Origin: Pseudomonas marincola
GTDB lineage: Bacteria > Pseudomonadota > Gammaproteobacteria > Pseudomonadales > Pseudomonadaceae
NCBI RefSeq assembly: GCF_900116605.1
Contig: NZ_FPBC01000001.1
Span: forward strand, 909,987 to 973,986
Direction: 5' to 3'
Length of the DNA: 64,000 nt
Below are positions 1 through 8,928 of this stretch, one piece after another; within the stretch, counting starts at the first letter, position 1; the number at the start of each line of letters is the position of its first letter. A program made the position numbers and the translations under genes. The notes under the pieces are model-generated. The model was given only the letters and a program-made list of their open reading frames with translations, was not told where the DNA came from and made no database searches.

Positions 1-1
1 C

Positions 2-505
2 CAGCTGATTGGGCCTATTCGTGAGGGCTCGACACGCTTCATGAGCCGCCGTGATTTCGCCCTTGAAGACTGGCAGAGCCTCGCGGATTTGGCGCCCTAC
101 GTGATTGGCCAGGTGCTGGGCTACGCCTACGAAACTGCATTCGACAACGCCGCGCTCAAGCGTGACGAAACGGCCCAGCAACCCGGCCAGTTGGTCTCAA
201 TGCTGTTAGCTAAACGGATCGAACTGATTGTTGGCGATAGCTTGCAGTTACAGTACCTGGCACGCCAGCAACATGGCAGCGAACACGTACGGATGTTGCC
301 CACTCCCCTGGTGAAAATGCCGCGTTATGTTGCCTTTGGCAAAAATGATTTGCACCGTGCCAAGCAGTTCAATGCCGCGCTGGAAAAGCTGAGAGACACT
401 GGCGAACTGGACGCTATAGTTGAGCGCTGGAGACAGCAAATTAGATTGCCTCAACCCAACTCGATTGAAGTTGAGCCCGAACCTGCCCTTGAACATCAGA
501 GTTGA
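2..505 (+). CDS. Periplasmic solute-binding protein, family 3 (5' end outside window)
   Basis: The reading frame is open through the left edge, so the N-terminus and any signal peptide are missing and only the last 167 residues are seen. The segment has the look of the C-terminal lobe of an extracellular solute-binding protein of the amino-acid/PAAT type: a stretch asking whether the protein 'knows' its ligand (KRIELIVGD), then a KMPRYVAFGK strand and a closing helix with LRDTGELDAIVERW. Such proteins either feed an ABC importer or act as stand-alone sensors. No permease or ATPase gene follows; the next gene is a small lipoprotein 2 bases downstream. Family level is fairly sure, ligand unknown. 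Confidence 0.7.
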   Translation, partial: QLIGPIREGSTRFMSRRDFALEDWQSLADLAPYVIGQVLGYAYETAFDNAALKRDETAQQPGQLVSMLLAKRIELIVGDSLQLQYLARQQHGSEHVRMLPTPLVKMPRYVAFGKNDLHRAKQFNAALEKLRDTGELDAIVERWRQQIRLPQPNSIEVEPEPALEHQS

Positions 506-507
506 TC

Positions 508-714
508 ATGCGCATTGCCACATTCGTATTTGCCATTACCTGCCTGCTCGGCCTCAGCGCCTGTGGCCTCGGCGAAACTGCAGCCACCGCCAGCCTGCAG
601 GCCAAACAGGCCGAGCAGGCGCAGCAGCAGATGAAACAACTTAAAGAGCAGGTTGACCTCGCCAATCAGGCCAGCAACCAACGCCTCAACGAGGCCATGA
701 AACAAAGCCAATAG
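508..714 (+). CDS. Small lipoprotein with charged coiled-coil tail
   Basis: A 68-residue protein whose ATG lies 2 bases after the stop of the binding-protein gene, suggesting translational coupling. The N-terminus is a lipoprotein signal: a short hydrophobic stretch ending in the lipobox LSAC, with Cys20 the probable lipidated residue. The rest is Gln-, Lys- and Ala-rich (QAEQAQQQMKQLKEQVDLA) and should form a helix or short coiled coil. I do not recognise a named family. It could be a periplasmic spacer or a partner of the upstream protein; that is only inferred from position. Confidence 0.65.
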   Translation: MRIATFVFAITCLLGLSACGLGETAATASLQAKQAEQAQQQMKQLKEQVDLANQASNQRLNEAMKQSQ

Positions 715-730
715 CACGCACGCGCGAGCT

Positions 731-1180
731 CTAGAACTCAAGCAGTTTGAATCCGGCATCGGCCTTTTTCAGCAGCGCTTGTTGGTCGCCAGACTGGTTC
801 CACTTGCTGCGGCCATCCAGCTCCGCACTCTTGTGAAACAACAGCAGCATGCTGCCGACCACCTTGAAGTTGGTCGGGTCGATAGCCATCTTTTTGCCCT
901 CAGTCAGGCTGAATGCACAAAAGGCGCCGTAGTGCGGAACATAGTGCGCCGGATTGCCATTGAACAACGCAACCTGCTCAGGGGATGTCAGGTAATAGGT
1001 TTGGTCTTTGTACTCGGCCTGAAACTTTTCACTACCAAGCTCCGCCTTGTTCTTAGTGAAATATGAAACCGGGCTGTAGCCGCCAATGGCAGGCGTTGCA
1101 GCCTGCACCTGGCTACAAAACAGGAACGCGCCAACCAGCAGGACCTGAACGGTCCGTAAAAGCGTGTGGGTACGAGACAT
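731..1180 (-). CDS. Exported YHS-domain protein
   Basis: A 149-residue protein with a signal peptide (cleavage probably after residue 27, CSQVQA), followed by a YHS-type domain. Family marks visible are GGYSPVSYFTKNKAELGSEKF near the start of the mature part, YYLTSPEQVALFNGNPAHYVPHYGAFCAF in the middle and a K-NWNQ-like element near the C-terminus. YHS proteins of this size are found with metal-handling or redox functions but their biochemical role is not settled; a single conserved Cys (in GAFCAF) is present. It is transcribed convergently with the lipoprotein gene and has no obvious operon partner. Confidence 0.75.
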   Translation of the reverse strand: MSRTHTLLRTVQVLLVGAFLFCSQVQAATPAIGGYSPVSYFTKNKAELGSEKFQAEYKDQTYYLTSPEQVALFNGNPAHYVPHYGAFCAFSLTEGKKMAIDPTNFKVVGSMLLLFHKSAELDGRSKWNQSGDQQALLKKADAGFKLLEF

Positions 1181-1384
1181 AAGCTAACCATCCTTAGTGA
1201 GCATTGAGAAAACCGGCGCCACCATCCGTGGGCGCATCCTGACTGCACTCTAACATCGCAGCTCGGCGCTGTGGGGCCTGCTGGATTGACCTGAACGTCT
1301 GCGCGCGACCCGCAGATCAAAATCGTTCATAGCCAAACAGCGAATTTCAAATTACCTTGAATACAAACCAATCAGGGAAGAACG

Positions 1385-2179
1385 ATGGCCAACAAAACCC
1401 CACAATCCGCCCAGCAAACTCATCTTGCCGTACTCATCGACGCCGATAATGCGCCGGCTGCGATTGTTGAAGGTCTGTTTGAAGAGATTGCCAAATACGG
1501 CATTGCCAGCGTCAAGCGCATCTACGGCGACTGGACGCTGCCCAATCTCGGCAGCTGGAAGAAAGTCCTGCTTGATCACTCGATCCAGCCCATCCAGCAG
1601 TTCGCCTACACCAAAGGCAAAAATGCGACGGACAGCTCGCTGATCATCGATGCGATGGACCTGCTCTACACCCGCCGTTTTGACGGCTTTTGCCTGGTCT
1701 CCAGCGACAGTGATTTCACTCGGCTGGCAGCACGCCTGCGCGAAGAAGGCCTGACTGTTTATGGCTTCGGCGAAGAGAAAACGCCCTCACCTTTTGTGTC
1801 CGCCTGCGACAAGTTCATCTACACCGAAATACTGCGCGCCGACGCAAAAGAGCATGACAAGCAAGCCCAGGACTCGGCTGATGACGCCCACCCGGAACCC
1901 GCCAAACAGCCGTCGCAGCGCAAAAACCAGAAAGCCCCGGTCGAGTTTATTGGCAAGGTTATCGATGACATTGATGACGAAGACGGCTGGGTGCAACTGG
2001 GCGCACTCGGCTCAAACATCACCAAGCTACGCCCGGCGTTCGATGCTCGCCTCTATGGCTTCAAAAAGCTCAGCGACCTGATCAGAGCCAACCCGCAGCG
2101 CTTCGAGTTGCAAACAAAGGCCGTCAGCTCCACCGGCGGCGAAGCACTTTATGTACGCAACAGAAAAGCAGCGAGATAG
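1385..2179 (+). CDS. NYN (PIN-like) domain protein with C-terminal OST-HTH/LOTUS domain
   Basis: 264 residues in two parts. Residues about 13-150 are a NYN nuclease-fold domain of the LabA/DUF88 type: the acidic residues D19 and D21 in LIDADNAP, a later TDSSLIIDAMD strand and the SSDSDF motif together make the usual metal-binding acidic cluster. After a polar, low-complexity linker (about 155-180) comes a winged-helix OST-HTH/LOTUS domain (FIGKVIDDIDDEDGWVQLG through FELQTK). In bacteria this combination is thought to be an RNA-binding or RNA-cleaving protein; substrates are not known. It is monocistronic, with a G-poor leader and ATG at 1385. Confidence 0.85.
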   Translation: MANKTPQSAQQTHLAVLIDADNAPAAIVEGLFEEIAKYGIASVKRIYGDWTLPNLGSWKKVLLDHSIQPIQQFAYTKGKNATDSSLIIDAMDLLYTRRFDGFCLVSSDSDFTRLAARLREEGLTVYGFGEEKTPSPFVSACDKFIYTEILRADAKEHDKQAQDSADDAHPEPAKQPSQRKNQKAPVEFIGKVIDDIDDEDGWVQLGALGSNITKLRPAFDARLYGFKKLSDLIRANPQRFELQTKAVSSTGGEALYVRNRKAAR

Positions 2180-2548
2180 TGGTATACAGCAGGTGTGAGT
2201 GGTCAAAACGGTACTGCAACAGGCATGCGAAACTGCACTCAATTTGAACACCCGATTGTGTTCGGCCTGACCCGTTATTTTCAGTCGGCTTGACCACCGG
2301 TTACATCGGACTTGACCGGCACACTTCGTAATCCTGACCGGCAGAGAATGGTCGGTTTTGACCGGTCGAGACAGGCAGTAACCGGCAAAAACCGGTCACT
2401 CGAAATTGGTCACGAAAGCAGAGCCGGACTAGTAACTCAGCCTCTCCTTACACAGGTAAGCCATGCATCATACTGTGTCCGCCACTGTCGTACTCTGAAA
2501 GTTGAGCAGGCCAGAAAGTGAATATGACCCTGCGCGCAGAGAATTTAA
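2180..2548. other. Non-coding gap with clustered ACCGG motifs
   Basis: No convincing gene is present between the convergent NYN-LOTUS and RidA-family genes. Between about 2261 and 2420 the sequence carries repeated short words built on TTGACCGG, ACCGGT and ACCGGC in both orientations, for example around 2292, 2313, 2336, 2358 and 2380-2396. They are too irregular to be a CRISPR or a regular tandem repeat and look like decayed copies of a short palindromic unit. A small open frame here (2312-2521) has no initiation signal and is not called. Confidence 0.5.
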
Positions 2549-2902
2549 CTACTGCGGTACGGCTGCAATCACCGAGATTTCTACCAGCAACTCCGGGCTG
2601 GCCATTTTAGCCTCTACGCAGGCACGCGCAGGGGCGAAGCCTGCTGGAACCCAGCTGTCCCATACACTGTTCATCTCGGCGAACAGGCTCATATCTTTCA
2701 GGTAGATGGTGGCTGACAGCAGCTGCTCACGATTGCTGCCGACCGACGCCAGCAGCGCATCGACCTTGGCCAGCATGGTGCGGGTTTGCTCCTGAATGCC
2801 GCTGCTACGATCTTCAGCGACCTGGCCGCATAAATAAGCGGTCTGGTTATGCACCACGACTCGGCTCATCCGCGCGGCTGTTTCGTATCGGCTAATGCTC
2901 AT
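2549..2902 (-). CDS. RidA-family (YjgF/YER057c/UK114) imine/enamine hydrolase
   Basis: 117 residues from the ATG at 2902, chosen because AGGA lies 6 bases upstream; a GTG at 2938 would add 12 residues but leave no ribosome site. The fold's key strands are visible ([59 protein letters not shown]). The conserved Arg and acidic residue near the end (PARAC...ELLVEIS) are those used by RidA to bind the carboxylate of 2-iminoacids. It is the last gene of the operon and starts 38 bases after the large dehydrogenase subunit. RidA proteins hydrolyse reactive imines to ketones plus ammonia, which fits directly with an amine dehydrogenase that releases an imine. Confidence 0.85.
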   Translation of the reverse strand: MSISRYETAARMSRVVVHNQTAYLCGQVAEDRSSGIQEQTRTMLAKVDALLASVGSNREQLLSATIYLKDMSLFAEMNSVWDSWVPAGFAPARACVEAKMASPELLVEISVIAAVPQ

Positions 2903-2939
2903 CACTTGTCCTATTGGTTTTTCATGTTGAAATGACACG

Positions 2940-4343
2940 CTACTGCTTGTCCCCGTGGCTCACCAGAGAAGCCAGTTCACCCAGGCAAAGAGGTTTTATC
3001 GGCGCGCGGATCGTGTAATAACCTACTTGGTCGATGGCGACATTGCGCTCGGCGGCGATGATCTGCGCCACGGTGAGACCGCACATGCGGCCCTGACAGG
3101 GGCCCATTCCGGCACGACTAAACGCCTTGGTCTGATTTGGACCGCTACAGCCAAGCCCCACAAAACGGCGGATATCGCCGGCACTGACCTCCTCGCAACG
3201 ACATACGATGGTTTCATCGACCGGCAGCAGGAACTCGACAGCCGGTTGGTAAAGCACATCTAGAAACGGCCGGATAACCATTAACCTATTCAGGGTCTGA
3301 CGCACCGGCCGTGCCAGCATGTCCCGTTCAGCGCTGCCGAGGCGCCCCTGCTGGCAGGCAACTTGCCAGGCCGTCAGACGCCCGAAGTGCTCTGCAGCCA
3401 GTGCGCCTCCTATCCCGGCGGAGTCGCCAGCGACGAAGACACCGCCGATCGAGGTTTCGCCCCAGGAATCGGTCTGCGGATGCCAGCATTGCTGTTGTTC
3501 GTGCCATAAATGCCGAGCATCCATGGCACGGGTCAATTGCACATTTGGTACCACGCCCTGATGCACCAGAAGTGACTTGCAGTTGATAACGCGGCTATGG
3601 CCTCGCTGCTGAAAGTGCACTTGCGCCACGCGGCCGCTGCTGTCAGCGTCGGCGCTCAGCTTCGTCACCCCACTGAGCATGTTGATACCAGCCTTGCGCA
3701 GCGAAACCAGATAGCCGAGGCCCTTGAACAGCATACGCCACCCCCGTAGCGCGCCGAGCCCATGGCGCAATGCTTTGAAGTAGTTGGATGACGGCGTGGT
3801 ATCGAGCACTGCGCTGATCGACACTCCGGCCTTATGCAGCTGCCAGGCAATCAACAACAACAACGGACCACTGCCTGCCAATACAAGCGGGCCTGGCGGG
3901 GTCAGGGCGCTGCTCTTCAACAGAATCTGCGCGGCGCCACAGCTCATCACACCGGGCAGTGTCCAGCCAGGGAAGGGAACCGGCCGTTCCTGTGCGCCGG
4001 TGGCCAGCAAGATTTTCGCCGCACGTAAGGTGCGACTATGTCCGCCGATGGACACACTGAGTACGCGCTCCGAGCTGATGTCCCAGACCGTGGTCGAACT
4101 AAAGTAATCGATCTGTGTATGCTGCAGCGCATCCACCAGTTTGCGCCCGTAATAGTAATCGGGGCCCAGCACTCGGGTGTCGGCCGGAGCAGGCTTGCCT
4201 ACGCTGCGGTAGATCTGCCCACCCGGGGCGGCTTGTTCGTCAAGCAAGGCGACATCTAGGCCATGCTGACAGGCCGTAGTCGCGGCGGCCATCCCGGCGG
4301 GTCCGGCGCCGACTACGACCAAGTCATATATTCGCTCGCTCAC
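2940..4343 (-). CDS. FAD/NAD(P)-binding large subunit of a hetero-oligomeric amino-acid/opine-type dehydrogenase
   Basis: 467 residues. An N-terminal dinucleotide-binding motif ([12 protein letters not shown], residues 10-21), a second nucleotide-binding segment near residue 155 (VLAGSGPLL) and a C-terminal Cys-rich BFD-like iron-sulphur region ([12 protein letters not shown] and CQGRMCG) place it with the alpha subunits of hydrogen cyanide synthase (HcnB), octopine/nopaline oxidase (OoxA/NoxA) and D-hydroxyproline dehydrogenase. The start is GTG at 4343 with AGGAG 8 bases upstream; it overlaps the stop of the preceding iron-sulphur subunit by 4 bases (GTGA), so the two are translationally coupled. 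The substrate cannot be told from sequence: no proline racemase, deaminase or cyanide-tolerance gene is adjacent. Confidence 0.85.
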   Translation of the reverse strand: MSERIYDLVVVGAGPAGMAAATTACQHGLDVALLDEQAAPGGQIYRSVGKPAPADTRVLGPDYYYGRKLVDALQHTQIDYFSSTTVWDISSERVLSVSIGGHSRTLRAAKILLATGAQERPVPFPGWTLPGVMSCGAAQILLKSSALTPPGPLVLAGSGPLLLLIAWQLHKAGVSISAVLDTTPSSNYFKALRHGLGALRGWRMLFKGLGYLVSLRKAGINMLSGVTKLSADADSSGRVAQVHFQQRGHSRVINCKSLLVHQGVVPNVQLTRAMDARHLWHEQQQCWHPQTDSWGETSIGGVFVAGDSAGIGGALAAEHFGRLTAWQVACQQGRLGSAERDMLARPVRQTLNRLMVIRPFLDVLYQPAVEFLLPVDETIVCRCEEVSAGDIRRFVGLGCSGPNQTKAFSRAGMGPCQGRMCGLTVAQIIAAERNVAIDQVGYYTIRAPIKPLCLGELASLVSHGDKQ

Positions 4344-4672
4344 GAGTACATCTCCTGCTCTGCCATCGAGAGGTATCTGGCGCCGGTCTGCGGAAGGATT
4401 TTCATACCCTCAGCCACCAGCGTCATGCAGCCCTGCACATTGGGGACGCCATCGACCTCCACTAGGCACTCGAAGCACACACCCATCATGCAGTATGGCG
4501 CGCGCGAGCTGCCGGACAGCGGAGTTGTGCGTGAAGGAATCATGCCCGCGGCCAGCACTGCTGCGGCCACTGTATCTCCCGCTCGGGCATTGAATGTCGC
4601 GCCATCGATCTCTACCAGCACCGTGCCACCGTCTTCATTTGCCAAGCGTTTAAACATCAAATCGTGCTGCAC
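4340..4672 (-). CDS. (2Fe-2S) ferredoxin-like small subunit of the dehydrogenase (HcnA/OoxC type)
   Basis: 110 residues. A plant-type [2Fe-2S] binding pattern is present: C61, C66, C69 and C82 (C-x4-C-x2-C-x12-C). Length and spacing match the small subunits of HcnABC, octopine oxidase and D-hydroxyproline dehydrogenase, where it carries electrons between the two flavoprotein subunits. The start is GTG at 4672, supported by GGAGG 6 bases upstream; an ATG at 4657 lacks such a site. Its 5' end overlaps the preceding flavoprotein gene by 23 bases and its 3' end overlaps the next by 4, so the three subunits are tightly coupled. Confidence 0.88.
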   Translation of the reverse strand: MQHDLMFKRLANEDGGTVLVEIDGATFNARAGDTVAAAVLAAGMIPSRTTPLSGSSRAPYCMMGVCFECLVEVDGVPNVQGCMTLVAEGMKILPQTGARYLSMAEQEMYS

Positions 4673-5774
4673 GGAACACCTCCAAAGAAAAGGCTTCAGG
4701 TTTGCCTGCTATCCAGTCGGCGATCGGTCCTGAATGAGCGGCACCAAGGGTGACACCGCTATGGCAGGTCACTAGAAATGCCCCGGGGCAGACACGCGAC
4801 TCTTCATATATTGGATACCCATCCGGGGTCATCACCCGCAATGCGCCCCAGGCGCGAACCATGCGTACGTTTTCCAGCAGCGGAAACATCCGCGTTGCCC
4901 GATGAGCAATCTGTGCCATCACCTCGGTAGTGGTGCCGCTGTTGAAGCCGACGTCTTCCTTGGAGTCGCCCAGCTGCATGGTGCCGTCCCCTGTCTGGCG
5001 CACATGACCGGTGGGATAATGGAGAAACGGCTGTATGCGTTCGGTGATCAAAATCTGTCCGCGGTTGGGCTGGACCGGGGCCGACAGCCCCAGTTGGGGG
5101 GCCAGTACCTTATTGCCGAGACCGGCAGCCAGCACCACCTTTGCAGAGTTCCAGCGGTCATGCCCGGCCACTACGCTAAAGCCACCGTCCTGCTGACGGA
5201 TCTCGCCGATGGAGGCATTGCTGAGCAACTTACCGCCCCGGGCGATAAAAGCCTCGGCCAAGGCCCGCAATAGCAGTAACGGATTCAAATGACCGTCCTC
5301 CAGCCCCAATGTAGCGCCGGCAACATGGGGGCCGATCGCGGGCACAAGAGCTTTGAGTTGTGCATGGTCAAGCACCTTGAACGGGTAATCGCCGCCAGCC
5401 TGCTCGCGCATAGCACAAAGCATGCGCTGGCGTTGTTCCAGTTCGGCGTCGTCCAGGCAAATCAGCAGCCCGCCTTGCTGGGAAAGTTGAACATCGATGC
5501 CGGTGAAGGACTCAAGCTCTTGGGCAAAGTCTCCCCACAAACGCGCCGACAAACGTGACAACTGGGCGTATTCGGGACAGGTATCGCCCTTGCCCTGCAC
5601 CCATACCAGGCCGAAGTTTCCCCGAGAAGCGCGCAGGGCGATGTCGCCCTCATCCAGCACGGTGACCTTCAAGCCATTGCGGATAAGGCCTAGCGCAATG
5701 GCTAGGCCAACGAGTCCGCCGCCGATCACGGTGACATCCGTTTCGCGACAGTCTGCCCGTAAGCGAACCGACAT
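4650..5774 (-). CDS. FAD-dependent amino-acid oxidoreductase (DadA/OoxB/HcnC-like) subunit
   Basis: 374 residues of the DAO (D-amino-acid oxidase) superfamily. The FAD motif VIGGGLVGLAIALGL is at residues about 16-30, followed by DEGDIALRASRGNFGLVW, the usual flavin-contacting segment of this group, and a C-terminal GVTLGAAHSGPIADWI. A GGAG ribosome site precedes the ATG. It is the catalytic beta subunit in the known three-part enzymes and would oxidise a C-N bond of an amino or imino acid to an imine. Gene order TRAP transporter - this subunit - 2Fe-2S subunit - large subunit - RidA points to one catabolic pathway for an imported amine-containing acid. Confidence 0.85.
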   Translation of the reverse strand: MSVRLRADCRETDVTVIGGGLVGLAIALGLIRNGLKVTVLDEGDIALRASRGNFGLVWVQGKGDTCPEYAQLSRLSARLWGDFAQELESFTGIDVQLSQQGGLLICLDDAELEQRQRMLCAMREQAGGDYPFKVLDHAQLKALVPAIGPHVAGATLGLEDGHLNPLLLLRALAEAFIARGGKLLSNASIGEIRQQDGGFSVVAGHDRWNSAKVVLAAGLGNKVLAPQLGLSAPVQPNRGQILITERIQPFLHYPTGHVRQTGDGTMQLGDSKEDVGFNSGTTTEVMAQIAHRATRMFPLLENVRMVRAWGALRVMTPDGYPIYEESRVCPGAFLVTCHSGVTLGAAHSGPIADWIAGKPEAFSLEVFRAARFDV

Positions 5775-5881
5775 GGCCTACTCCTTTTGAAAATATTGAG
5801 GTTGCAGGCATAGGACCTGCTGGATGAAAGCGGCAAGGCCGTCCCGGACGTTTATATTTCGGGGGCCTTGCTCAGCCAGGC

Positions 5882-6883
5882 TCAGTCCTTCAATGCTGCC
5901 TTGAGCACCTTCTCGGCCCACTCTTTGCCGATGTCATCGATGATTTCAGGCCATACATTGGTACGGACTTTCCTCACCGTAGCTTCAAGCTCCGCCTCGG
6001 ACACGTCGACAATGGTGGCACCTGCTTCAGCTAGCAGTTGCTCGTTGGCGGCCTGGTCAGCTTGGGCGGTCAGCCAACGACGGTTTTCAAACTCCAGAGC
6101 AACCTTATCTAGCGCCGCTTGTTGCGCTGGATCGAGGTCGTCATAACGCTCCTGATTGAGCAGCAAATACCACACTTCGAAATGGGTATTTGATGGTACG
6201 TAGTACTTAGTCACATCACGGAAGGAGGAGTAATAACCCTCGGCACCCGAGCCCATCACCCCATCAACCACACCCGTTTGCACGGCGGTAAAAGCCTCAG
6301 AGAGCGGCAGTGGCGAAGCAATGTAGCCCACCTGATTCGCCAACAGTTGGAAGGTTTTGATGGGTGGCACGCGCAGCTTGATGCCCTTAATGGCATTCGG
6401 ATCGCCAGCACCCTGCACTTCGCGGTTCAGCGCGATTCCGCCGAAATATACCGGCCAAGCGCCCATCACCTTGATGCCTTGTTCTTTATACAGCTCGGCA
6501 ACAGTTTCACGCAGTGGCGTGCCCGGACCGAACACCTCCCGTGCCTCTTGCCAGTTTTTTACCATGTAGGGCATGTAAATAATCTGGAAGCGTTTGTCTG
6601 CGCCGGAGGCTGGCGGTTGAACCGCCATGTCGATAGCGCCGAGGCCCACACGCTCTTGCACCACGGTGTAATCACCTAGAGCATTGGCGGCGTATATCTT
6701 GACTTTAATCTTGTTGTCGGTCGCTTTCTGGACATTTTCGGCGAACCATTTGACTTCATTATCAATGACAGTGCCCTGAGGGCGGACATGAGAAAGCTTC
6801 AAAGTTTCGGCCTGAATCAAGCCGGTAGTCGCGAGCGTAAGAGCCAGCGCGAGGGCGGATTTTTTTACGAGTGCTAGGTTCAC
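5882..6883 (-). CDS. TRAP transporter solute-binding protein, DctP family
   Basis: 333 residues with a Sec signal peptide ending about residue 25 (TGLIQA|ET). The mature protein shows DctP features: LKLSHVRPQGT, then GIKLRVPP containing the Arg that salt-bridges the ligand carboxylate in most family members, and FTAVQTGVVDGVMG. It captures a carboxylate in the periplasm and delivers it to the DctQM membrane proteins encoded just upstream (39 bases away). The ligand is unknown; the linked dehydrogenase suggests an amino acid, imino acid or opine rather than a C4-dicarboxylate. Confidence 0.92.
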   Translation of the reverse strand: MNLALVKKSALALALTLATTGLIQAETLKLSHVRPQGTVIDNEVKWFAENVQKATDNKIKVKIYAANALGDYTVVQERVGLGAIDMAVQPPASGADKRFQIIYMPYMVKNWQEAREVFGPGTPLRETVAELYKEQGIKVMGAWPVYFGGIALNREVQGAGDPNAIKGIKLRVPPIKTFQLLANQVGYIASPLPLSEAFTAVQTGVVDGVMGSGAEGYYSSFRDVTKYYVPSNTHFEVWYLLLNQERYDDLDPAQQAALDKVALEFENRRWLTAQADQAANEQLLAEAGATIVDVSEAELEATVRKVRTNVWPEIIDDIGKEWAEKVLKAALKD

Positions 6884-6922
6884 TTTAAGTTTCCTTGTTG
6901 TTCGAAGGCCTGAATAGGGAAA

Positions 6923-8221
6923 TCAGTAACCAAACAGCCTAGGGATATATTCGGAAAGGTCGGGCCATGCAGCGACTAGAACTACGACCGGTAAGTAACC
7001 GAATAGTAAAATCAACATGGCGGGTTTAACGACATCAGTGAATTTCACTTTGCCAATACGAGCGCCCAAATAGAGGATGCTGGCGTAAGGGGGCGTAACG
7101 CCTCCCATCGCAGTGTTCACCCCAACAATCGCGGCGAATTGGATCGGACTGACGTCCAGAGCGATCATCAGTGGCAAAAGCAATGGCGCGGTCAGGATAA
7201 TGGCGGTGATGTCATTCACTACCATGCCGATCAAGAACAGGAACAACGTCACCAAAATCAGCAGCGTAGTTTTGTCAGACGTGATTTCGAAAATAGCGGC
7301 CACCAACGCTTGCGGAATCTCTTCCATGACGTAGATCTGGCTGAGCATTAAGCTGAACAGGATCATGATCATGATGGAGCCAACGGCAGTGGCCGACTCC
7401 TTGCCTGACTCAATAAACGCGCGCCAGGTCAGTCCCTTGTAGATCATGAAACCGACAGGTAAGGCGTAGATAACCGCGACGGCGGCCGCCTCCGTAGGGG
7501 TCATAATCCCACCATATATCCCGCCTAGGATGATCACCGGCATGATCAATGCTGGCAGGGCATTCACTGTGCGCGACATGCCTTCCTTGAAAAGGTCGGG
7601 CATGGACATGGATTCATCGAGCACCAGCTTGAACTTACGCGACATCACTAGGTTGACCACGGCAATGTTGAACATAATCAGCAGGCCAGGGCCCAAGGTG
7701 GCGAGGAAGCTAGCCAGGATTGAGGTTTCTGTGACCCAGCCGTAGACGATCATGGTTACGCTCGGCGGGATCAATAAACCGAGAATCGAGGAGTTGGCGA
7801 TCAAGGCTGTGGCATAGGCCCGTGGGTAGCCTTTACGCTCCATTTCGGGGATCAACAGCGGTCCAATGGCTGCAATGCCAGTGAGGCCACTGCCGGAGAT
7901 CGCACCGATAATTGCGCAACTGACAGTCGCCACCACACCGAGACCACCGCGGATCCGGCCAACAAATATATTGACGAACTTCAGCAGACTGGCCGCAATG
8001 CCACTGACACTCATGATGGTCCCGGCAAACACAAACAGAGGGATAGCCAGTAGCACCGGATTGGTCAGTTGGTTAAAGCCCCAAAGCATCATACCTTTCA
8101 TGGTGGCATCACCGACGAGCACCATGATCATCAGCCCAGCGCCGAAGCAGTAAGGTAGCGGCACCCCAAGGCTGAGCAGAATAATCAGCAGGGCAAAACC
8201 GAGCAGCGCGACTTCAATCAT
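6923..8221 (-). CDS. TRAP transporter large permease, DctM family
   Basis: 432 residues, almost wholly hydrophobic with about 12 membrane segments. It has the DctM marks: an N-terminal LLIILLSLGVPLPYCFG, the GSGLTGIAAIGPLLIPEM segment with ERKGYPRAYATALIA after it, and IPPSVTMIVYG. It forms the sodium-coupled translocation channel. It overlaps the small-permease gene by 8 bases, and the binding-protein gene follows, so the transporter is a normal three-gene unit (dctQ-dctM-dctP order). Confidence 0.93.
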   Translation of the reverse strand: MIEVALLGFALLIILLSLGVPLPYCFGAGLMIMVLVGDATMKGMMLWGFNQLTNPVLLAIPLFVFAGTIMSVSGIAASLLKFVNIFVGRIRGGLGVVATVSCAIIGAISGSGLTGIAAIGPLLIPEMERKGYPRAYATALIANSSILGLLIPPSVTMIVYGWVTETSILASFLATLGPGLLIMFNIAVVNLVMSRKFKLVLDESMSMPDLFKEGMSRTVNALPALIMPVIILGGIYGGIMTPTEAAAVAVIYALPVGFMIYKGLTWRAFIESGKESATAVGSIMIMILFSLMLSQIYVMEEIPQALVAAIFEITSDKTTLLILVTLFLFLIGMVVNDITAIILTAPLLLPLMIALDVSPIQFAAIVGVNTAMGGVTPPYASILYLGARIGKVKFTDVVKPAMLILLFGYLPVVVLVAAWPDLSEYIPRLFGY

Positions 8222-8777
8222 GGCGGTTTCCTTCTTGTTTTTCGGTCAGCACCTGGAACTCAGCAACTTCGGTCGTTTCTGGGTAGTCATGGCTTATTGG
8301 CGCGTTCAGTGCGGCGCCGCCGTTGAACAGCACGCGAAGGTTTTTATAGAGGTGCATGCAGACGTATAACGTCATCAGCAGCAGGCCGAGAAACAGCGAA
8401 CATTCATAAATGAACGTTGGTAAGTAGAGGGTGGGGGTTTCCTTCCATACCCTAAATGCGTAGCGGAAGTAATCCCATGCCCACCAGGTCAGCCAAGCGG
8501 AAATAATGATACTGAGGGATTCAGAGATGACCATCAGAAGGCGTCGCGCCTTTTCGGTGTCGAGAAAAATCTCCAGCACGTTGGCACGTATCTGTGTGTC
8601 TTCCCGCGACGCGTTAACACTGCCGAGGATGTACAGCCACATGATTGGGATGATCGATACCTCTTCTAGCCCCATGACTGGAGTTTCAAAGACGTATCGG
8701 GTGATTACCTGCACGAATTGGAAGCCTGCAACAGTGCTGATTAGCAATGCCAGCGCATACCGGAAGAACGTCTCCAT
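8214..8777 (-). CDS. TRAP transporter small permease, DctQ family
   Basis: 187 residues with four predicted membrane helices (starting at FRYALALLISTVAGF, IIPIMWLYILGSVN, LLMVISESLSIIISAW and SLFLGLLLMTLYVC). The NAS-REDTQIRANVLEIFL segment between helices two and three is the usual DctQ cytoplasmic loop. It is the first gene of the minus-strand catabolic operon, 151 bases from the divergent LysR-type gene. An unusually long polar C-terminal tail (about 35 residues) extends past helix four. Confidence 0.88.
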   Translation of the reverse strand: METFFRYALALLISTVAGFQFVQVITRYVFETPVMGLEEVSIIPIMWLYILGSVNASREDTQIRANVLEIFLDTEKARRLLMVISESLSIIISAWLTWWAWDYFRYAFRVWKETPTLYLPTFIYECSLFLGLLLMTLYVCMHLYKNLRVLFNGGAALNAPISHDYPETTEVAEFQVLTEKQEGNRHD

Positions 8778-8928
8778 TTTTTCTCTCTTGTTGGACGTTT
8801 GTGATGCAGATTTTGCTTGGCCAACTTGATAACATCAAATCGTTTATTATTTGCACTAGATAACAAAATATTATGATCTTGCTTCACATCAATCGTGCTT
8901 TAAGGCCCCAAAGTCGTTTGGAGGGTAT
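8778..8928. promoter_or_regulatory. Divergent promoter region between TRAP operon and LysR regulator
   Basis: This AT-rich island contrasts with the surrounding 60% GC DNA. A dyad ATAA-N7-TTAT at 8860-8874 contains the T-N11-A arrangement expected for a LysR-family binding site (T at 8861, A at 8873). Divergent placement and the LTTR-like box suggest that the flanking regulator controls the operon. No mapped promoter is claimed. Confidence 0.5.

Noticed and set aside
2312..2521. Open frame in the ACCGG-rich gap
   Set aside because: No ribosome site, no family, Arg-rich biased composition from the repeat words.
2549..5774. Naming the dehydrogenase genes hcnABC, ooxAB or lhp
   Set aside because: The subunit architecture is common to several enzymes; no diagnostic neighbour or residue that selects one was seen.
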